A stretch of DNA of 9,982 nt from an uncultured bacterium. GTDB lineage: Bacteria; Verrucomicrobiota; Verrucomicrobiia; Opitutales; Intestinicryptomonadaceae. Positions 1-6,998 of the stretch are shown one piece after another. The stretch spans positions 1 through 9,982 of the forward strand of contig CAJMOT010000087.1 in NCBI GenBank assembly GCA_905214995.1, in the 5' to 3' direction. The translations under genes were made by a program, and so were the position numbers. The notes below the pieces were generated by a model. It did no database searches. It had not been told where the DNA came from and saw only the letters and a program-made list of their open reading frames with translations. Position 1 is the stretch's first letter; every line of letters starts with the position of its first letter.

Positions 1-781
1 CGCCGCAAAGTCCGCCGGCAAGCCCGCGCCCCGCTGCCCGTGGGAGGCCCACGACCAGGCAAAGCCCGACATCTCGCGCCCCTACGGGGTCAACAACCCT
101 TCATTGCTTTGGAACGCGAAGATCTCGCCCATGGCGGGCTATTCGGCGCGCGGATTCCTCTGGTACCAGGGGGAGTCCGACTACATGTGGAGCGGCTTCA
201 AGTCGATTTTCGAGGGCATGACGAAGGCCTGGCGCGCGGCGTGGGGAAAGCCCGAAATGTATTTTTTGTGCGTTCAGCTGCCGTCTTATAAAGACAACGG
301 CTGGGAGTATATGCGTTGGGATCAGATGCGCGCCTCCCTCGAAAATCCGAATGCGGGCGTCGCCGTCTCGATAGACACCGGCGACAGGGACGACGTCCAC
401 CCGACGGACAAGAAGGCGATAGTCGACCGCCTCGCCGCCATCGCGCTCCACGACGTGTACGGGCGGAAAGATCTGGCCGTTTACGGGCCGATCTTCAAAT
501 CGGCAAAGTATTCGGGCGGCTCCGCGGAAATCGAGTTCGACCTGCGCGGAAGAAAGCTCGAATGCAGGGGCGCGCCGCGCGGATTCCTCGCAAAGGGCAA
601 GGACGGCAAGTGGCGCGAGGCCTCCGCGAAAATTTCCGGCGGGAAGCTTTCGGTAAGCGCTCTCGACGGATCCGAGATCCGCGGCGTGCGCTATCTTTGG
701 AAGGGTTGGGCAAAGCCCGACGTGTGCATTTACAACGACGCGGGCTTGCCGGCGTTCGGGTTTTCCGACGAAAAGCGGTGA
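1..781 (+). CDS. Sialate O-acetylesterase-family (SGNH) protein, copy 1, 5'-truncated by window edge
   Basis: This is the C-terminal half of a secreted-type carbohydrate O-acetylesterase; the reading frame is open from base 2, so the start lies before the window. Visible are the family's tryptophan block WYQGES (bases 161-178), followed by the catalytic Asp-x-His block as DVHP (Asp codon 392-394, His codon 398-400), and a C-terminal beta-rich region ending in RYLWKGWAKPD. The nucleophile-serine block GQSNM lies outside the window. The methionine at 104 is internal: the residues before it (LLWNAK-type sequence) align with the same position in the three downstream paralogs. It is followed after 38 bp by a paralog on the same strand, probably in one operon. 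The family deacetylates sugars. The true substrate is unknown, and a polysaccharide acetyl ester is as likely as sialic acid. Confidence 0.9.
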   Translation, partial: AAKSAGKPAPRCPWEAHDQAKPDISRPYGVNNPSLLWNAKISPMAGYSARGFLWYQGESDYMWSGFKSIFEGMTKAWRAAWGKPEMYFLCVQLPSYKDNGWEYMRWDQMRASLENPNAGVAVSIDTGDRDDVHPTDKKAIVDRLAAIALHDVYGRKDLAVYGPIFKSAKYSGGSAEIEFDLRGRKLECRGAPRGFLAKGKDGKWREASAKISGGKLSVSALDGSEIRGVRYLWKGWAKPDVCIYNDAGLPAFGFSDEKR

Positions 782-819
782 GTTCCGCAGCCCGTTTAAA
801 ACAATCGAAACGTTTGCTT

Positions 820-2361
820 ATGAATATAAAAAAATGCCTGTTTTTCGCGCTCTCCGCGTTTGCGGCGTCCGCGCTTTTCGCAGAAATCAAACTTCCGCGC
901 GTCTTTTCGGACGACATGGTGTTCCAACGCCAAAAGCCCGTAAAGATTTGGGGCATGGCGGAGCCCGGGGCGGATGTAAAAGTTGAGTTCGCGGGGAATG
1001 GCAAGTCCGCGAAGGCCGGGGAAGACGGCAAGTGGTCGCTGTTTCTCGACGCGATGGAGGCTTCCGCCGAGCCGCGGGAAATGAGGATTTCGGAGAACGG
1101 CAGGCCCGCCAAAACCGTGAAAAATATCCTCGTGGGCGAAGTCTGGATTTTGGGCGGGCAGAGCAATATGGAGATGCAGTATTCGTGGCGCAATCTCAAG
1201 CCCGAAGGCAATCCGCTCATAAGGTATTTCGCCAACCCGTCCCCCGTGCTCTCCGAAACCCCGCTCTCCGACACTTCCAAGTCGTCGGGTTGGCTCAGGG
1301 CCGAGGGCGACGATTTGCGGAAGTTCAGCATGGTCGGCTACGGCTTCGCGCAAAGGCTCGCGCGCGATCTGGGCGTTCCGGTGGGGCTTGTGTTCACGGC
1401 GCGCGGGGGGACGGCTATGGAGACGTGGATTCCGTTCGAGGCGATGGACGGGGCAGAATACCTGAAATCCCGCAGGGAGGAGTATTTCAAGAGCCTGCCC
1501 GCTTGGAAGAACGGCGGCTATGAAAAGGCGGCAAAGGCGCACAGGGAGAAGATGGCAAAGCACAAGGCGGCGGTGGAAAAGGCCAAAAAGGAAAAGAAAA
1601 GCCCACCGTCGATGCCGTGGGGCGAGACCGTTGCGCCCGTCCCCGAAACGCCTTTCTTTGCGCTCCGCACTCCCGCGATACACTGGAACGGGAAAGTCGC
1701 GCCGCTCGCGGGCTATTCGGCGCGCGGGTTTCTCTGGTACCAGGGCGAGAGCAACGCGGGAGATTCCCGCGATCTGTTTGCGGAGACGTTTAAGATACTC
1801 GTCGGCTCATGGCGCGATGCGTGGAAAGACCAATCTATGCCGTGGATTTCCGTGGAGCTCGCCTCCTATGCGTACGGCAAGGATTGGGGCGCCGTGCGCG
1901 AAGCGCAGCGGGCGGCTGCCGCCTCGGTTGGGAACTCGTACATAGCTTCTTCCGCCGACACCGGAGAGGACAAGGACATCCACCCCGCCGACAAGGGCCC
2001 CATTTCGGAGAGGCTTGAGCGCATAGCGATGCGCAGGGTCTACGGCGCGAAAGGCGTCGCGGACATGTCGCCGGAATTTTCCGGCGCGGAGTTTAAAAAA
2101 GGCGGGGCGCTCGTGAAATTCGGACCGTTCGGCGGAAGGCTCGAGGGGCGCGGAGAGCCGCGCGGATTCGAGCTCAAAATCGGCGGCAAATGGGTTGAGG
2201 CAAAGCCGGAAATCAAGGACGGCTCTTCCGTGTGGGCAGCCTCTCCCGACGGCGCGGCCGAGCCCGAGGGCGTGCGGTATCTGTGGAAGTCGTGGGCAAA
2301 GCCCGACGCATGGCTCTACACTTCCGACGGCCTGCCGGCGTTCGGATTCAGCAAAGAATAG
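820..2361 (+). CDS. Secreted sialate O-acetylesterase-family (SGNH) protein, copy 2
   Basis: This 513-residue protein starts at ATG 820, chosen because it opens a clear signal peptide (Lys4-Lys5, hydrophobic core, probable cut after Ala21). The frame is open back to 316, but that extension is arginine-rich shadow sequence overlapping copy 1. The order is an N-terminal beta domain starting KLPRVFSDDMVFQ, block I GGQSNM with catalytic Ser115, a lysine-rich helical segment at about 230-261, WYQGES with Gln308, and DIHP with Asp386 and His388. All three triad residues are present, so it should be active. No convincing ribosome-binding site is seen before 820. Bases 918-1173 are identical to part of the next gene. 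The family hydrolyses O-acetyl esters on sugars; with a GH28-like gene downstream, a polysaccharide substrate is my inference. Length is normal for the bacterial family. Confidence 0.92.
   Translation: MNIKKCLFFALSAFAASALFAEIKLPRVFSDDMVFQRQKPVKIWGMAEPGADVKVEFAGNGKSAKAGEDGKWSLFLDAMEASAEPREMRISENGRPAKTVKNILVGEVWILGGQSNMEMQYSWRNLKPEGNPLIRYFANPSPVLSETPLSDTSKSSGWLRAEGDDLRKFSMVGYGFAQRLARDLGVPVGLVFTARGGTAMETWIPFEAMDGAEYLKSRREEYFKSLPAWKNGGYEKAAKAHREKMAKHKAAVEKAKKEKKSPPSMPWGETVAPVPETPFFALRTPAIHWNGKVAPLAGYSARGFLWYQGESNAGDSRDLFAETFKILVGSWRDAWKDQSMPWISVELASYAYGKDWGAVREAQRAAAASVGNSYIASSADTGEDKDIHPADKGPISERLERIAMRRVYGAKGVADMSPEFSGAEFKKGGALVKFGPFGGRLEGRGEPRGFELKIGGKWVEAKPEIKDGSSVWAASPDGAAEPEGVRYLWKSWAKPDAWLYTSDGLPAFGFSKE
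918..1173 (+). repeat. 256-bp perfect direct repeat, copy A (in esterase copy 2)
   Basis: Bases 918-1173 are identical at every position to 2487-2742, in the same reading frame of the next paralog. It covers the N-terminal beta domain up to and including the catalytic block GGQSNM plus one Glu codon. The base before and the base after differ, and flanking sequence diverges at once. Confidence 0.96.
2139..2189 (+). repeat. 51-bp identical tract, copy A (C-terminal part of esterase copy 2)
   Basis: It is identical to 3738-3788 and encodes the LEGRGEPRGFELKIGGK core. It is a second, separate identical tract between copies 2 and 3, at a different offset (1599 bp) from the 256-bp repeat. Confidence 0.9.
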
Positions 2362-2370
2362 CGAAACATC

Positions 2371-2376
2371 GGGAGA
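2371..2376 (+). promoter_or_regulatory. Ribosome-binding site bearing on the start of esterase copy 3
   Basis: GGGAGA directly abuts ATG 2377 but lies 9 nt before an in-frame GTG at 2386. The spacing favours GTG as the true start, which would remove three residues (Met-Thr-Asp) from the signal peptide. Confidence 0.5.
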
Positions 2377-3963
2377 ATGACAGACGTGAAAAAGTTCGCA
2401 ATACTGCTTTTTGCCGCATGCGCGGCCTTCGGCGCGGGGATTCTCCGCGCCGATGTGAAACTTCCGGAGCTCTTTTCCGACGGGGCGGTGTTCCAACGCC
2501 AAAAGCCCGTAAAGATTTGGGGCATGGCGGAGCCCGGGGCGGATGTAAAAGTTGAGTTCGCGGGGAATGGCAAGTCCGCGAAGGCCGGGGAAGACGGCAA
2601 GTGGTCGCTGTTTCTCGACGCGATGGAGGCTTCCGCCGAGCCGCGGGAAATGAGGATTTCGGAGAACGGCAGGCCCGCCAAAACCGTGAAAAATATCCTC
2701 GTGGGCGAAGTCTGGATTTTGGGCGGGCAGAGCAATATGGAGTGGACTCTCGCGAATACCGACGACGGCAAAGAGGCGGTAGCGCGCTCGGACTATCCCG
2801 CCTTGCGTTACTTCAAAATGGATTCAAACCGCATTGAGGAAAAGGAGCAGTATTTCATTCCGGGCGCGCGGTGGATTGCATCAAATCCCAAGGATTCCGG
2901 CGGGTTCAGCGCGGTGGGCTTCTATTTCGGGGAGGCGCTTTTGAAAGACTTGAGAGTTCCCGTGGGGCTCGTGAACGTCTGCAAGGGCGGCACTTCAATG
3001 CGCGCGTGGACGCCCGCGGAATACATAGACAACGTGCCGTTCAACAAGAGGTGGATGGCGGACTACGATAAGAAGCGCGCGGACTACCTCGCAAACGGCG
3101 GCTACGAAAAGCGCGTCGAGACTATGAAGGGGCGGCTCGCAAAATACGATGCGGCGTGCAAAAAGGCCGACGCCGAGGGAAAGCCCCGCCCGAGCTTCTG
3201 GGAGTACGGCGTGAGCGTGCCGCTTAAATTCACGCACGTGTCGTTCAACGAGGTTCCGATATGGCACTGGAACGCCAAGGTCGCCCCAGTCGCGGGCTAT
3301 TCGGCGCGAGGGGTTTTGTGGTATCAGGGCGAGTCCGACGGTTGGGGCGAGAATCCGAAGCATTCCCCGTCTTTCGTCTTCGGCGAAATGTACGCCAACA
3401 TGGTGCGCGCGTGGCGCGAGAGATGGGGCTGCGAAAAGCTTTTCTTTCTCGCCGCCCAGCTTCCCTCCAAGGGCGATTCGACCGCGTGGCCGCGCGTGCG
3501 CGCGCAGCAAATTTCCGCATCCGACGAAATCGGCGCCGCCGCCTGCGCCAACATAATCGACACCGGCGCGGAGAACGACGTCCACCCGCGCGACAAAACC
3601 CTCGTGGGGCGGCGTCTCGAGAGGGTCGCGCTGAACTCCGTCTACGGCGACAAGTCGGTTTTGCCGACTCCGCGCGCGGTTTCCGCCGAATACCGCGCGG
3701 GCGGGGCCGCAGTTGAGATAAACTCCTTCGGCGGAAAGCTCGAGGGGCGCGGAGAGCCGCGCGGATTCGAGCTCAAAATCGGCGGCAAGTGGATTGCGGC
3801 AAAGCCGGAGCTGAAAGGCGGTTCCTCCGTATGGATTGCCTCCCCCGACGGCAAGTCCGTCCCCGAGGGCGTCCGCTACCTGTGGAAGCCGTGGGCAAAA
3901 CCCGACGTGTGGATTTACAATTCCCAAAACGCGCCTCTCTTCCCGTTCAAATTTGAAAAATGA
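2377..3963 (+). CDS. Secreted sialate O-acetylesterase-family (SGNH) protein, copy 3
   Basis: This is a 528-residue paralog of the preceding gene, 15 bp downstream of it. Numbering is from ATG 2377. An in-frame GTG at 2386 is a serious alternative: it begins directly at the Lys-Lys of the signal peptide and sits 9 nt after a GGGAGA ribosome-binding site, whereas ATG 2377 touches that site. The signal peptide probably ends at Ala25. Block I is GGQSNM (Ser119), the lysine-rich helical insertion spans about 240-271, WYQGES has Gln317, and DVHP has Asp401 and His403, giving a complete SGNH triad. The C-terminal beta-rich part ends in RYLWKPWAKPD. Residues encoded by 2487-2742 are identical in DNA to copy 2, while the surrounding sequence is clearly diverged. 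It overlaps the next gene by 4 bp, pointing to coupled translation. The role is probably deacetylation of an extracytoplasmic glycan. Confidence 0.92.
   Translation: MTDVKKFAILLFAACAAFGAGILRADVKLPELFSDGAVFQRQKPVKIWGMAEPGADVKVEFAGNGKSAKAGEDGKWSLFLDAMEASAEPREMRISENGRPAKTVKNILVGEVWILGGQSNMEWTLANTDDGKEAVARSDYPALRYFKMDSNRIEEKEQYFIPGARWIASNPKDSGGFSAVGFYFGEALLKDLRVPVGLVNVCKGGTSMRAWTPAEYIDNVPFNKRWMADYDKKRADYLANGGYEKRVETMKGRLAKYDAACKKADAEGKPRPSFWEYGVSVPLKFTHVSFNEVPIWHWNAKVAPVAGYSARGVLWYQGESDGWGENPKHSPSFVFGEMYANMVRAWRERWGCEKLFFLAAQLPSKGDSTAWPRVRAQQISASDEIGAAACANIIDTGAENDVHPRDKTLVGRRLERVALNSVYGDKSVLPTPRAVSAEYRAGGAAVEINSFGGKLEGRGEPRGFELKIGGKWIAAKPELKGGSSVWIASPDGKSVPEGVRYLWKPWAKPDVWIYNSQNAPLFPFKFEK
2487..2742 (+). 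repeat. 256-bp perfect direct repeat, copy B (in esterase copy 3)
   Basis: This is the partner of 918-1173, offset by 1569 bp. Identity includes all third codon positions. The likely origin is recent gene conversion or unequal recombination between the neighbouring paralogs. Confidence 0.96.
3738..3788 (+). repeat. 51-bp identical tract, copy B (C-terminal part of esterase copy 3)
   Basis: This is the partner of 2139-2189. A similar but not identical coding stretch is present in copy 4 near 5340-5400. Confidence 0.9.
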
Positions 3964-5558
3964 GAAATAAAATGAATATCCCAAGTTTTCCGAGAACGTT
4001 TTTTGCCGCGCTCGCCTTCTGCGCCGCATGTCTGCTCGACGCCGAAGTCAAAATGCCGTCGATTTTTTCAGACAACATGCTTGTCCAGCGCGGCAAGCCC
4101 GCTAAATTCTGGGGGACTGCGGAGCCCGGCGCGGAGGTCGCAATAGAGTTCGCGGGCCAGAAGAAATCCGCAAAGGCGGGGAAGGACGGCAGGTGGATGA
4201 TAACGCTTTCGCCGTTGAAAGCCTCATCCGACCCGCGCGAGCTAAAAGTGTACGAAAACGGCGAGCCCGCGCTTGCGGTAAAGAATGTCGTAGTCGGCGA
4301 GCTGTGGATTTTGAGCGGGCAGAGCAACATGCAGTGGACGCTCGACAAGACCGACGACGCGCACGCGGCCATCCCGCGCGCGAACTATCCCAACCTGCGG
4401 TATTTCAGAATGAACCAGGGCGCGATGAGCAAGGCTCCGCTCGGCGATTTCAGCCCGGGCGCCCGCTGGGAGGAGACCGTTCCCGAAAGCGCGGGCAGCC
4501 AGTCCGCCGTCGGATTCTATTTCGGCGAAAAGCTGCTGAAAGATTTGGGGGCGCCCGTGGGGCTCGTCCAGACGGCGATGGGAGGGACGCTCATGGCGGG
4601 CTGGACTCCGGAAGAGTACATTTCCCGCGTGCCCTACCAAAAGGGGTATTATGAAAAATATTTGAAAGACTCCGAGGCCTACGTGAAGGCGGGAGGCTAC
4701 AAAAAGAAGCTCGAGGACTACAAGAAGAACCTTGCGGAATACGAGGCCGAGTGCAAAAAGGCGAAGGAGGAGGGCAAGCCGAAGCCGCCGATAAATTGGA
4801 GCAAGCTCTCCAAGCCGCTCGAATTTACCCCGTACTCGAACAATATGGTTCCCGTGCAACACTGGAACGCCAAAGCCGCTCCCCTTGCGGGGCTCGCGGC
4901 ACGCGGAGTGGTGTGGTACCAGGGCGAGCAGGAGAGCGGGTACGGCTCGGGCAATCCCGCGGCAGTGGCGGAATTCGGCGCTATGTACGAAAACATGGTC
5001 GCCGCCTGGCGCGAAAAATGGGGCGACGAAAAGCTGTGGTTTTTGTGCGTCCAGCTGCCGTCGTACGGCGGCGGAAAGCTGTGGGCGGAGCTGAGGGCCC
5101 AACAGCTCGCGGCGGCGGAAAAGCTGAAGCATTCGGAAATCGCCAACGCCATAGACCTCGGAGACGAAAAGGACGTGCACCCGCGCGACAAGACCCTCGT
5201 CGGCGAGAGGCTCGCAAAAATCGCCGAGCGCGCGGTGTACGGCAAAAAATCGGTTGCGGCGTTCGCCCCGAAGTTCGCCTCCGCGGAATTTTCCGGCGGC
5301 GGCGCGCTCGTGAAATTCAATTCGTTCGGCAGGAAGCTCGCAGGCAAGGGAGAGCCGCGCGGGTTCGAGCTGAAAATAGGCGGCAAATGGGTTGAGGCCA
5401 AGCCGGAAATCCGCAGGGGGGCTGTGTTTGTGGCGAGCCCCGACGGGAAGTCGGTTCCCGAGGGCGTCCGCTACCTCTGGAAGCCGTGGGCCAAGCCCGA
5501 TGCGTGGCTTTATTCCACCGCCGACCTGCCCGCCTTCCCGTTTGAATTTGAGAAGTAG
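3960..5558 (+). CDS. Secreted sialate O-acetylesterase-family (SGNH) protein, copy 4
   Basis: This 532-residue paralog overlaps copy 3 through an ATGA. A second in-frame ATG at 3972 would shorten it by four residues and has a weak GAG seven bases upstream; both starts keep the signal peptide, with a probable cut after Ala28. The N-terminal beta domain begins KMPSIFSDNMLVQ. Block I is the more usual SGQSNM (Ser122). The lysine- and glutamate-rich helical insertion covers about 243-276. The tryptophan block reads WYQGEQ (Gln321) rather than WYQGES, and DVHP supplies Asp405 and His407. It shares the C-terminal GEPRGFELKIGGKW core with copies 2 and 3 but not the 256-bp identical tract, so it is the more diverged of the set. 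The GH28-like gene starts 5 bp downstream. The catalytic triad is intact; substrate unknown. Confidence 0.92.
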   Translation: MRNKMNIPSFPRTFFAALAFCAACLLDAEVKMPSIFSDNMLVQRGKPAKFWGTAEPGAEVAIEFAGQKKSAKAGKDGRWMITLSPLKASSDPRELKVYENGEPALAVKNVVVGELWILSGQSNMQWTLDKTDDAHAAIPRANYPNLRYFRMNQGAMSKAPLGDFSPGARWEETVPESAGSQSAVGFYFGEKLLKDLGAPVGLVQTAMGGTLMAGWTPEEYISRVPYQKGYYEKYLKDSEAYVKAGGYKKKLEDYKKNLAEYEAECKKAKEEGKPKPPINWSKLSKPLEFTPYSNNMVPVQHWNAKAAPLAGLAARGVVWYQGEQESGYGSGNPAAVAEFGAMYENMVAAWREKWGDEKLWFLCVQLPSYGGGKLWAELRAQQLAAAEKLKHSEIANAIDLGDEKDVHPRDKTLVGERLAKIAERAVYGKKSVAAFAPKFASAEFSGGGALVKFNSFGRKLAGKGEPRGFELKIGGKWVEAKPEIRRGAVFVASPDGKSVPEGVRYLWKPWAKPDAWLYSTADLPAFPFEFEK

Positions 5559-5563
5559 CGCGC

Positions 5564-6943
5564 ATGACAAGGGCGCAGTTTTTGGGGCTTCTGCTCTCCG
5601 CCGCGTCCCTTCCGGCGCGTGCGGAGTGCGGCGTCTTTTGCGCCAGGCGATACGGCGCGAAGGCCGACGGAAAGTCCGACGACACGCGCGCGATACAGGC
5701 GGCGATAGACGCAGCGGCAAAGAGCGGCGGCGGAATAGTGAGGCTCTCGGGCGGGGTTTTTCTCTCGGGCACGGTTTATCTGCGCGACAATATAGGCCTT
5801 GAAATCCTCCCGGGCGCGAAGCTGAAGGCCTCCGCGGACAAAAACCTCTACAACCGCGACGACTTCTGCCCGCAGAACGCGGCGATAGAGTCCGAACGCG
5901 CTTCCGGCGCGCATTTGCTTGTCGCGCTCGAGGCCGAAAACGTTTCCGTCTTCGGAGGTGGCGAAATCGACGGAAGCGGCCTCGATTTCTGGATGCGGGC
6001 GCCGGAAAACGTTTCCGTAAAATTTCCGCGGAAATTTGCGTATCCGCGGTGGCGCCCCGGACAGATGCTGTTCTTCTGCGAGTGCCGCGGCGTGTCCGTC
6101 CGGAATGTGCGGCTTTCAAACGCCCCGTTTTGGACCTGCTTCTTCCACGGGTGTTCGGACGTTTTCGCGTCCGGACTGTCGATAAAAAACGATCCGCGCG
6201 GTCACAACAACGACGGCATAGACATAGACTCGTGCTCGCGGGCGGTTGTGAGCGGATGCTCGATCTCCACCGAGGACGATTGCATAACCGTGCGGGCGAA
6301 TCCCTCCCGCCTGAAAAACGCAAGCGCCCCGTGCGAGGACGTGGCGATTTCCGGATGCGTTCTCCAGTCGACGTGCAACGGCGTCCGGATAGGGGTTGGC
6401 AGCGGCCGCATACGCCGGTGCTCGATAGACAACATAATTGTCAAAAACACCTTTCAGGGGATTTCTTTAATCGGCGCCTACCACGGCAGGGGCGGAGCCC
6501 AAATAGAAGACGTTCGCATTTCCGACGCGCTGATACGGGCGATGAGGCCGCTGAATATGCTTTCGGACAGCTTTAATTGGGGCAGGAGCGGCGCGAGGGC
6601 GTCCATAAGGAATGTGGCGTTTTCCGACTGTTCGTTCGGCGGGGACAGATCGAGCATAATCGCCGGCCATCTCGAAAAAAACATATCCGACATAACTTTC
6701 AGAAATTGCGACTTCGAGATGTCGGGCGGGGGCGCGATACCGAAGAACCCCGTGCGGGTCCGCAACTTGGAGGATTGGAAGAAAAACGGCGACTGCGTTC
6801 CCGCGGCGATTATGCTGCGGTACGCGAAAGACATTTTGTTCGACGGCTGCCGCCTGAAAACTTCCGGCGCGGATTCCCCGTGGAAGGAGGCGGTGGACGC
6901 GTTCGGCGTGGAAAACTGCGAATTCCGAAACTGCCTTTTTTGA
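5564..6943 (+). CDS. Secreted glycoside hydrolase family 28-like parallel beta-helix protein
   Basis: This 459-residue protein begins at ATG 5564 with a signal peptide (probable cut after Ala20). The mature part opens with YGAKADGKSDDTRAIQAAID, the pectate-lyase-superfamily/GH28 start, then a LSGTVYLRDNIGLEILPGA stretch typical of polygalacturonase-like enzymes. The family catalytic acids are visible: NND (Asp217) and EDD (Asp238, Asp239), with the 21-residue spacing of fungal endopolygalacturonase. The usual GHG is replaced by CNG (271-273), and the usual RIK aligns with residues 301-303 that are Ser, Leu, Ile. It has 20 cysteines, many at repeating positions of the helix coils. It is the last gene of the plus-strand run, 5 bp after copy 4, and is followed by a terminator hairpin. 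It probably cleaves a glycan made accessible by the esterases, but loss of carboxylate-binding residues argues against a plain polygalacturonase. Confidence 0.85.
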   Translation: MTRAQFLGLLLSAASLPARAECGVFCARRYGAKADGKSDDTRAIQAAIDAAAKSGGGIVRLSGGVFLSGTVYLRDNIGLEILPGAKLKASADKNLYNRDDFCPQNAAIESERASGAHLLVALEAENVSVFGGGEIDGSGLDFWMRAPENVSVKFPRKFAYPRWRPGQMLFFCECRGVSVRNVRLSNAPFWTCFFHGCSDVFASGLSIKNDPRGHNNDGIDIDSCSRAVVSGCSISTEDDCITVRANPSRLKNASAPCEDVAISGCVLQSTCNGVRIGVGSGRIRRCSIDNIIVKNTFQGISLIGAYHGRGGAQIEDVRISDALIRAMRPLNMLSDSFNWGRSGARASIRNVAFSDCSFGGDRSSIIAGHLEKNISDITFRNCDFEMSGGGAIPKNPVRVRNLEDWKKNGDCVPAAIMLRYAKDILFDGCRLKTSGADSPWKEAVDAFGVENCEFRNCLF

Positions 6944-6957
6944 CGTTCGGGGCTCAA

Positions 6958-6987
6958 AAAAAACGGGGGATTTTGCCCCCGTTTTTT
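6958..6987. terminator. Bidirectional intrinsic terminator between converging operons
   Basis: A perfect 12-bp inverted repeat (6958-6969 with 6976-6987) encloses a 6-base loop. The core is CGGGGG pairing with CCCCCG. A run of eight A (6956-6963) lies on the left and six T (6982-6987) on the right, so a U-tract follows the stem in either direction. It lies 14 bp after the GH28-like stop and 11 bp after the stop of the minus-strand gene. It is the only sizeable non-coding stretch in the window and should end both transcripts. Confidence 0.93.
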
Positions 6988-6998
6988 ACACTGCGCGC

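Noticed and set aside
316..819. Long N-terminal extension of esterase copy 2
   Set aside because: It overlaps copy 1 in another frame, is arginine-rich low-quality sequence, and the signal peptide begins only at 820.
782..819. Promoter in the 38-bp gap between esterase copies 1 and 2
   Set aside because: The gap is AT-richer than its surroundings, but I see no convincing paired -35 and -10 elements or operator, so no site is called.
918..2742. Insertion sequence or other mobile element as the source of the 256-bp repeat
   Set aside because: The repeat is in-frame coding sequence of a conserved enzyme domain, has no terminal inverted repeats or transposase, and aligns at homologous positions in two paralogs.
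2995..4029. 344-codon minus-strand open frame antisense to copies 3 and 4
   Set aside because: It crosses a gene boundary, has the same biased composition and no signal peptide or domain, while the opposite strand has intact catalytic motifs.
4242..6323. 693-codon minus-strand open frame antisense to copy 4 and the GH28-like gene
   Set aside because: It spans two well-supported genes, is arginine/proline-rich with no recognisable domain, and is the usual by-product of high-GC codon use on the opposite strand.
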